Source: an uncultured Lachnoclostridium sp. (lineage in GTDB: Bacteria; Bacillota; Clostridia; Lachnospirales; Lachnospiraceae). From it: a stretch of 64,000 bases of DNA. The position numbers and the translations under genes are program-made. This document shows, in pieces, positions 59,274 through 64,000 of the stretch. Position 1 is the stretch's first letter. Each line of letters opens with the position of its first letter. The notes beneath the pieces are model-generated. The model was not told where the DNA came from, made no database searches, and saw only the letters and a list, made by a program, of their open reading frames with translations. The DNA is taken from NCBI GenBank assembly GCA_944381625.1, contig CALWLW010000009.1, forward strand, positions 62,001-126,000, in the 5' to 3' direction.

Positions 59274-59546
59274 ATGAGTAGTTTAATCAAGCCATCAGCA
59301 ACCATCAGGAATAACTATAATGAGATCTCTGCATTGTGTAAAGAAACCTGGGAGCCGGTGATCCTGACTAAAAACGGGGAAGGCGATCTTGTTGTATTAG
59401 ATTTGAATACATTTGAAAGCATGCGGGCAGCACTGGATTTGAGAGAAAAGATGGACATGGTAGAAGAGGCGAGAAAATCTGGAATGAAGGATGTGAAAGC
59501 ACGGGATACCATAGAGCATATGCGGGAGGCCATAAAGCATGTATGA
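59274..59546 (+). CDS. Phd/YefM-family antitoxin
   Basis: A 90-residue antitoxin: SATIRNNYNEISALCKETWE, PVILTKNGEGDLVVLDLNTF and an acidic/helical tail. AAAGGGGGCAAA precedes the ATG. The AT-rich promoter region at 59215-59260 has a TATAAT-like box. The next frame (59539) is too short to be a normal toxin, so this may be an orphan antitoxin. Confidence 0.85.
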   Translation: MSSLIKPSATIRNNYNEISALCKETWEPVILTKNGEGDLVVLDLNTFESMRAALDLREKMDMVEEARKSGMKDVKARDTIEHMREAIKHV

Positions 59547-59652
59547 GGTTCGGATTCAACCCAATGTAGATAAAGAACTTGTTGATTTTGCAATTCGATG
59601 TATGGCTGATAATGGAAAAGAATGCGCAGGCCTTAGAAACTTCGTGCGGTAA
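59539..59652 (+). pseudogene. Truncated toxin partner (37 residues)
   Basis: MYEVRIQPNVDKELVDFAIR followed by a stop after 37 residues. It overlaps the antitoxin stop by 8 bp, the position of a RelE/ParE toxin, but lacks the core of that fold. Likely a decayed toxin gene. Confidence 0.4.
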
Positions 59653-59732
59653 ACAGGTCTTGTGTACAGCGTGGGAATTGCATATAATATTTGTATAGTC
59701 AATTGAGTTACGCATGAATCAGGAGAGAGTAA

Positions 59733-60182
59733 ATGGTCACAGTATACTTTGAACTGCCGGATGAAGAGATTATATCTACATCAAAATATTTTAATAATTC
59801 CTATACAGACGAATGGCTGGATGACTGGGCGAAACGGGTGATTCGCGAAATTGACAACTCAGAACTCATATCGGAAGGAATGGTACAGAGTCCGGTGCTG
59901 GGACCAATTACAATCAGGGAAATCAGCGGCGGAGCAAAAGCCCTGATTACCATGAATTCTGACAATACCGTGATCAGTAACGCGAACAGCTGCGGAGATA
60001 ATTGCGCGCCGTTGCTGGCAGAACTGAGCCGTAAAAAAGATTTCTCTGTTTATTTGTCTTATCCGATGAAATTTGAAGGTCTCATTTTTGATATGAAGAT
60101 TGCAAGGACAGGGCGGATCTGCCACAGAGCGGCAGAATATGAGAAGGAGTACCTGTTATGGAGACAAAACATGACATCTTAG
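59733..60182 (+). CDS. DUF4869-family protein
   Basis: A 149-residue protein with YFNNSYTDEWLDDWAKRVIR, the strongly conserved VQSPVLGPITIREISGGAKA and a Cys/Asn-rich middle (NANSCGDNCAPLLAEL). It matches my memory of DUF4869, commonly paired with a small P-loop ATPase gene directly downstream; here only a stump of that ATPase remains. Function unknown. GGAGAGAGTAA precedes the ATG. Confidence 0.75.
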   Translation: MVTVYFELPDEEIISTSKYFNNSYTDEWLDDWAKRVIREIDNSELISEGMVQSPVLGPITIREISGGAKALITMNSDNTVISNANSCGDNCAPLLAELSRKKDFSVYLSYPMKFEGLIFDMKIARTGRICHRAAEYEKEYLLWRQNMTS

Positions 60183-60289
60183 TGAACAACAAAAGGGGCA
60201 TCCAGTTTAAATTTACCATTTACCGTAAGTTCACGATTATACGGGGGGACAGCGCCTGCAAGAATCCGAATGCAACGTGCAGAAAATGA
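60158..60289 (+). pseudogene. Stump of the DUF4869-partner ATPase
   Basis: METKHDILVNNKRGIQFKFT, then IYRKFTIIRGDSACKN and a stop after 43 residues. In intact partners IIRGDSATGKTTL is the Walker A region; here the frame is cut exactly at it (SACKN in place of SATGKT). It overlaps the DUF4869 gene by 25 bp, as the intact pairs do. Inactivated. Confidence 0.6.
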
Positions 60290-60306
60290 AATATAATATC
60301 ATTCAT

Positions 60307-60338
60307 GGGACTTCCGAAAACGGGCAGTCCCTGTTTTT
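60307..60338 (+). terminator. Terminator at the end of the decaying region
   Basis: GGGACT/AGTCCC stem with TGTTTTT. It precedes the convergent DUF2000 gene. Confidence 0.55.
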
Positions 60339-60401
60339 GTATGACGGGCATGCCCGTATTCTGTGGTGAAAGTCCACATAGCCGTGGCTGCTGAATCATA
60401 A

Positions 60402-60824
60402 TCAACGCAGCAGCGGCAGGCTCCCCGTCAGTTTATTGACCTTCTTTTTAGCTCCGCAGATGGCGATCCCAAGATAGCGCAGATCTGTCTCCTGGGCGTT
60501 CTTCATCTTTTCTGTAAACTCATCGTAGGTGCGGCAGCTTTGCGCCAGATCGGAAAAATCCACCACCGTCAGACCGGCAAACTCCGGCGCATACAGTTTT
60601 TCGCGGATGGTTTTCATGTATTCCCTGTCCCCTTTCAGAATGGGTACGGGAAATTCGATGATCCCCGCGTGTTCGTGCCCGGTCCTGTCGGCCACGTCCG
60701 GCCCCACGGTTTCCGGCATCCTTTTTCCCAGCGTGATCCCCATGATTGCCGCTGTGTTTGCGATGACGCCCGGCGGCAGGCTCCCGTCCAGAATCAGGAC
60801 GCATTTTTCATTTTGTACATCCAT
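60402..60824 (-). CDS. DUF2000-family protein
   Basis: A 140-residue protein, MDVQNEKCVLILDGSLPPGV, with GITLGKRMPETVGPDVADRT and HAGIIEFPVPILKG, the conserved features of DUF2000, a family of small alpha/beta proteins related to peptidyl-tRNA hydrolase-2 folds. It overlaps the AraC gene by 17 bp; AraC-DUF2000 pairs are widespread, suggesting DUF2000 acts on or with the regulator's effector. Function not known. Confidence 0.85.
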   Translation of the reverse strand: MDVQNEKCVLILDGSLPPGVIANTAAIMGITLGKRMPETVGPDVADRTGHEHAGIIEFPVPILKGDREYMKTIREKLYAPEFAGLTVVDFSDLAQSCRTYDEFTEKMKNAQETDLRYLGIAICGAKKKVNKLTGSLPLLR

Positions 60825-61728
60825 TTATCTCTTCCTCCTCTTCCCTTTCGTTCCCGCGCGCGGCGGATGTGCCGGCATCGGGGGAGCTGAGCGGCCGCAC
60901 GTGCGGAGCCGGCTGTTTTCCCTGGAAAATATCCCGGTAGGTGCCGGGGGTCAGACCAATAAAGCTGTTGAAATAGTTGGTAAAATGGCTCTGATCTGAG
61001 AAGCCCGCCTGTACGGCCGTTTCGGCGGGCGGCATGCCGTCCTCCAGCATCCGCTTGGCCTCGCTGATCCGGACGGCTTCCAGGTACCGGTACGGAGTAA
61101 TGCCTTTGGATTTGGTAAAAGCCCGGAGCAGGGCGGATTTGCTCAGACCTGCATGGCGGCAGATCTGCTCCAGGCAGATGCGTTCCTGAAAATGCTCCCG
61201 GATAAACGCGCAGGCTTTCTCGGTCTCCTGCCGGCATTCCGGCACCCCGGCTTCAAATGGCTGGCCATAATTCTGGATCAGCGCGGAGATAAGAAACAGG
61301 AGCTGTTCTTCCTTCGCGAAATCAGCGGCGCCGCTCATGATCATCTGGTGGAGCGGCCGCAGATAAGAAGTAATCTCCGCGCTGCGGACAACATTTTTGG
61401 AAAAACCGGGGAGCTCCCGTTTCCCGGTCACTTCCTCCGTCAGATCCATCATGACCTGCCTGGGGATGTTGAGTCCGCGGTAATCGAAGACGCCGCCGTC
61501 GGCCTGGACACAGCCATGGTTGTCTCCGGGATGAAAGATCACCACATCCCCTTTGCCGATGGGATATTCTCTGTTTTTACAGGAAAGGCGGCGTGTTCCT
61601 TCCTCCACAAATCCAATGACATAATGTTCATGAAAATGGTTGGGGAAAGGCTGTACGATTCCTTCAAAACGATAGGCTTCGATGTTCAGCTCATCGTCGT
61701 AGACGACGGTTCTGGTCTCTTTTTTCAT
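60808..61728 (-). CDS. AraC-family transcription regulator
   Basis: A 306-residue regulator: N-terminal cupin sensor (residues 10-110: HFHEHYVIGFVEEGTRRLSC, FHPGDNHG), linker, and C-terminal double HTH (ICLEQICRHAGLSKSALLRA, PAETAVQAGFSDQSHFTNYF). The cupin His residues suggest small-molecule or metal sensing. The ATG at 61728 follows GAGGAGCCGTAC. Co-transcribed with DUF2000, which it overlaps. The C-terminal tail is low-complexity (GNEREEEEE). Confidence 0.9.
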   Translation of the reverse strand: MKKETRTVVYDDELNIEAYRFEGIVQPFPNHFHEHYVIGFVEEGTRRLSCKNREYPIGKGDVVIFHPGDNHGCVQADGGVFDYRGLNIPRQVMMDLTEEVTGKRELPGFSKNVVRSAEITSYLRPLHQMIMSGAADFAKEEQLLFLISALIQNYGQPFEAGVPECRQETEKACAFIREHFQERICLEQICRHAGLSKSALLRAFTKSKGITPYRYLEAVRISEAKRMLEDGMPPAETAVQAGFSDQSHFTNYFNSFIGLTPGTYRDIFQGKQPAPHVRPLSSPDAGTSAARGNEREEEEEINGCTK

Positions 61729-61790
61729 GTACGGCTCCTCCTTCCGGAACAGCATACCGCCAACGGTCGGAAATGTATTGTAAAATATCT

Positions 61791-63404
61791 TCAAATCTCC
61801 AGGAGCTTCAGGGAGAGCAGAAGCTCCAGTGTGAGATCCGAGGAAAATTCAGAGATTCCGGTCAGGCGGCAGATCTGCTCCATGCGCCGGCAGAAAGTTG
61901 TCCGGTGGATGTACAGCTCCTGGGCGGATCTGGTCATGTTCATACCGCAGTTCAGATACGTCCTCAGGGTGGCGGTCAGCTCTGTCCCTCTGCGGGCGTC
62001 CCAGTCCCGCAGTACGCGTACAGCCGGATGAAGCAGACGGTCAGCCGGGAACTCTCTGGTTACGGCGTCCAGACAGTAGTCCAGCCGGTAATGCTCAAAT
62101 TGATAATACCAGAAGGTCTCGCCGGTGCGGACGCCCAGACGCAGAGCGGCCGCGGCTTCCAAGGCGGCGCTTTGCAAAAGAAGGATGGGAGAAAAATCGC
62201 CGCTGACTCCCGCCCGGCAGACGTTCTCCCGGATAAAAACGGAGAACCTGGAGAAAAAGGATTCCTGATCCGTAAGTGTAAAATTGACCAGCCAGAGGAT
62301 CCGGTCACCCAGGGAAATGGCGCAGGAGTCCGGCCACTGCTGCTCCAGCTGACGGACCAGGAATGGGAGGGCGATCTCCATCTGAGTGTGCCACTCCTTC
62401 TGCTGATAGACTTCCAGGATTATGACGCGGTACTGGTGATCCGGCTTCCAGCGGTATGGAGGCAGAGCTATCTGGACCAGAGAAGCGTCCGGTGTCTCCC
62501 CGGCGTATAAGGCCCGGCAAAGCTGGTGCAGCAGATCGTTCTGATGGCGGTCTGTATTCCGAAGGTCGTTCTGGAAGAAAAGTTCAATGTATCTGGCGAA
62601 CACCCCGAAAAGCTGTGCTTCGCCCGGCGGCAGAGCGGATTCTCCTTCCCGAAGGCGCGCGATCAGCCTGGCATAATACTGACCGAAATGAAAGATATTC
62701 TCACAGTAAAGGGAGGCTTCCGAGTGGTAACTGTAAAAATAGAAGCCTTCTGTTTTTTGCGCCGATTCATGAAAATCCTTCCGCACAAGCAGGGACTGGA
62801 TAAGCTCCGCGGAGAGATGCGCCGCGCCTTCCGCCGAACCTTCTTCTTCGCCGGCCAGTTCCGCGCCGTATCCCGGCGTGGAATACAGGACGTTCATGTC
62901 CCTGTCCACCAGCATGTACTCGTGCAGGAGATATTTTCTGCCATGGGACAGAATATCCTCAAGCGGCGCGTGCTGCAGGATCAGCCGGGCGAGATCGTTC
63001 TCCCAGGAGCTCAGTCCCTGCCAGGCTTCGTTCAGAAGCTCCGCTGTCTGTACGGCATTCCCCATCCCCCGTATACGGCAGCAGGAGTGGTCATCTGGAT
63101 CGCTGCCGGAGCCGGAAAAATACAGTTCCACTGTTTCCGCGGATACTCCGTCTCTCAGGAAAAGCGTATCCTCTGTGTCGGCGCCCCAGGTAGAATGATC
63201 ATCAGTGTTTTCAGAAGAATGGCCGCCAGCGCTCCCGGAAGAACGGCCGTCGGCATTCCTGCAAGGATGGCCGCCAGCGTCCGGCGTGAGCAGGCGCAGC
63301 CGCTGGATGCGCCGGTTCTGGCCGAACGTTTCCTCTATGTGCATATTTCCGGTTTCCATGTGTCTTTCCAGAAGATAAATAAGGACGGCAAACGTCATAT
63401 CCAT
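61791..63404 (-). CDS. PucR-type transcription regulator
   Basis: A 537-residue regulator: N-terminal ligand/GAF-like region, a low-complexity Gly/His/Ser insert (about residues 45-75, GGHPCRNADGRSSGSAGGHS), a middle domain, and the C-terminal PucR HTH_30 (TLRTYLNCGMNMTRSAQELY, IHRTTFCRRMEQICRLTGIS). It ends with a hydrophobic helix-like tail. ATG at 63404 has GGAGGGAATTGCT. Divergent from the methyltransferase gene at 63532, 127 bp away, so it probably controls that catabolic gene in response to its substrate. Confidence 0.87.
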   Translation of the reverse strand: MDMTFAVLIYLLERHMETGNMHIEETFGQNRRIQRLRLLTPDAGGHPCRNADGRSSGSAGGHSSENTDDHSTWGADTEDTLFLRDGVSAETVELYFSGSGSDPDDHSCCRIRGMGNAVQTAELLNEAWQGLSSWENDLARLILQHAPLEDILSHGRKYLLHEYMLVDRDMNVLYSTPGYGAELAGEEEGSAEGAAHLSAELIQSLLVRKDFHESAQKTEGFYFYSYHSEASLYCENIFHFGQYYARLIARLREGESALPPGEAQLFGVFARYIELFFQNDLRNTDRHQNDLLHQLCRALYAGETPDASLVQIALPPYRWKPDHQYRVIILEVYQQKEWHTQMEIALPFLVRQLEQQWPDSCAISLGDRILWLVNFTLTDQESFFSRFSVFIRENVCRAGVSGDFSPILLLQSAALEAAAALRLGVRTGETFWYYQFEHYRLDYCLDAVTREFPADRLLHPAVRVLRDWDARRGTELTATLRTYLNCGMNMTRSAQELYIHRTTFCRRMEQICRLTGISEFSSDLTLELLLSLKLLEI

Positions 63405-63531
63405 AGCAATTCCCTCCACGCTACAAATTGTAGCGCGTTCCCTTGAAAAAATCAACAGACGGCGTCTGTACAGGCGCGGTTCCATCACATACAATTTAAC
63501 TATCAGAACATATTCAAGGAGGAGGATCATA

Positions 63532-64000
63532 ATGGATAAACAGGCAGTTTTAACCCCGGAACAGCAGCTTTTTGAGGAGCGGATACAGCGTGTGGAGACC
63601 GCAATCGCATTGAAAGAGCCGGACCGTGTGCCAGTGGTTCCTTTTATCGCGTCTTACGCCCAGAGAGCGTATGGCTCCTGCTATGCGGACCTTTATTATA
63701 ACTATGAAAAGGCGGGGGACGCCGCCGTGCAGTTTTACCGGGACCATCCGCAGATGGACGTGAGCATGTTTTCCGGATTTACCAGTGGACGCGCCAATGA
63801 ACTGGCAGGCTCCCAGATGATCGACTGGCCCGGCCGTCCCGGCACCATGGTTTCTCCGTACAGCTCCCATCAGGTGATTGAACGGGAGTTTATGACTCCG
63901 GAAGAGTACCCGGAGATGCTGGGGGATTTTACGGGCTTTATGCTCCGCAAATATATCCCGCGCGCGTACAAGAACCTGACCGGCACTGCCGGCCTGCGCT
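63532..64000 (+). CDS. URO-D/MtaA-family methyltransferase-like protein (3' end outside window)
   Basis: The first 156 residues of a uroporphyrinogen decarboxylase-family protein: ERIQRVETAIALKEPDRVPV, VPFIASYAQRAYG, then EVIEREFMTPEEYPEML-like text. In anaerobes these enzymes are corrinoid-linked methyltransferases (MtaA/CmuA type) rather than heme enzymes, and often stand beside a PucR or similar regulator. AAGGAGGAGGATCATA precedes the ATG. Corrinoid protein genes would be expected further right. Confidence 0.85.
   Translation, partial: MDKQAVLTPEQQLFEERIQRVETAIALKEPDRVPVVPFIASYAQRAYGSCYADLYYNYEKAGDAAVQFYRDHPQMDVSMFSGFTSGRANELAGSQMIDWPGRPGTMVSPYSSHQVIEREFMTPEEYPEMLGDFTGFMLRKYIPRAYKNLTGTAGLR

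Noticed and set aside
60301-60401. Riboswitch upstream of the DUF2000 gene
   Set aside because: The sequence is downstream of both convergent genes and forms a simple terminator; no known aptamer core found.

Overview
The window looks like a chromosomal segment of a spore-forming, low-to-mid GC anaerobic Firmicute, most likely of the Lachnospiraceae. Supporting this are a FabK-type fatty acid operon, a GlgC/GlgD glycogen pair, spoVG and spoVT, a DnaD/DnaI-type primosome pair, a SAM-I riboswitch on metK, several lipoprotein foldases, and a corrinoid/URO-D-type methyltransferase gene at the right edge. This placement is inferred from gene content; no 16S gene is present.

Layout. 0-4.3 kb: end of a fatty-acid synthesis operon (fabK-fabD-fabG-fabF-fabZ). 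4.3-5.4 kb: an Rpn-type nuclease gene broken by an in-frame amber codon. 5.6-12.4 kb: an accessory island read mainly on the minus strand, made of small orphan genes, gene fragments, a Sel1-repeat protein, a ParE/Phd toxin-antitoxin pair and a recombinase scar. It is stitched together by shared intergenic repeats and resembles a cassette array of immunity-type genes. 12.5-46.6 kb: mostly core genes. These are a predicted barrel enzyme, CbpA, MurA, a dicarboxylate symporter, MetK with its riboswitch, a two-component system, lipoprotein prolyl isomerases, class II aldolase, an esterase/ATP-grasp/PRPP synthetase cluster, DnaC/DnaD, MurC, GlgC/GlgD, SpoVG, Pth, Mfd, two PrsA-like foldases, a GH25-like protein, PncB, SpoVT, a uracil-DNA glycosylase and tRNA-Gln. 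46.8-50.4 kb: two zinc-ribbon membrane proteins and a divergent XRE/WYL regulator pair.

50.4-58.4 kb is the standout: an AT-rich, tightly packed plus-strand operon. It encodes three P-loop GTPases, two membrane micropeptides of about 30 residues, an 1151-residue HerA/DUF87-type ATPase with a Ser/Thr/Gly-rich insert, a short DNA/RNA non-specific endonuclease and a YezG-like immunity protein. I read it as a candidate conflict system (toxin delivery or anti-phage defence) not explained by any system I know. 58.4-60.3 kb is a decaying mobile region (HTH gene, deleted ParA, antitoxin, DUF4869 gene, beheaded ATPase). 60.4-64 kb holds a DUF2000/AraC pair, a PucR-type regulator and a divergent methyltransferase gene.

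Non-coding highlights: two copies of a 123-bp structured element placed just after extended -10 promoters (before the sensor kinase gene and before dnaD); five DnaA boxes between dnaD and murC; and a probable type I toxin-antitoxin locus behind fba whose putative antisense RNA module is duplicated. All assignments come from reading the sequence and translated proteins; no database search was run.
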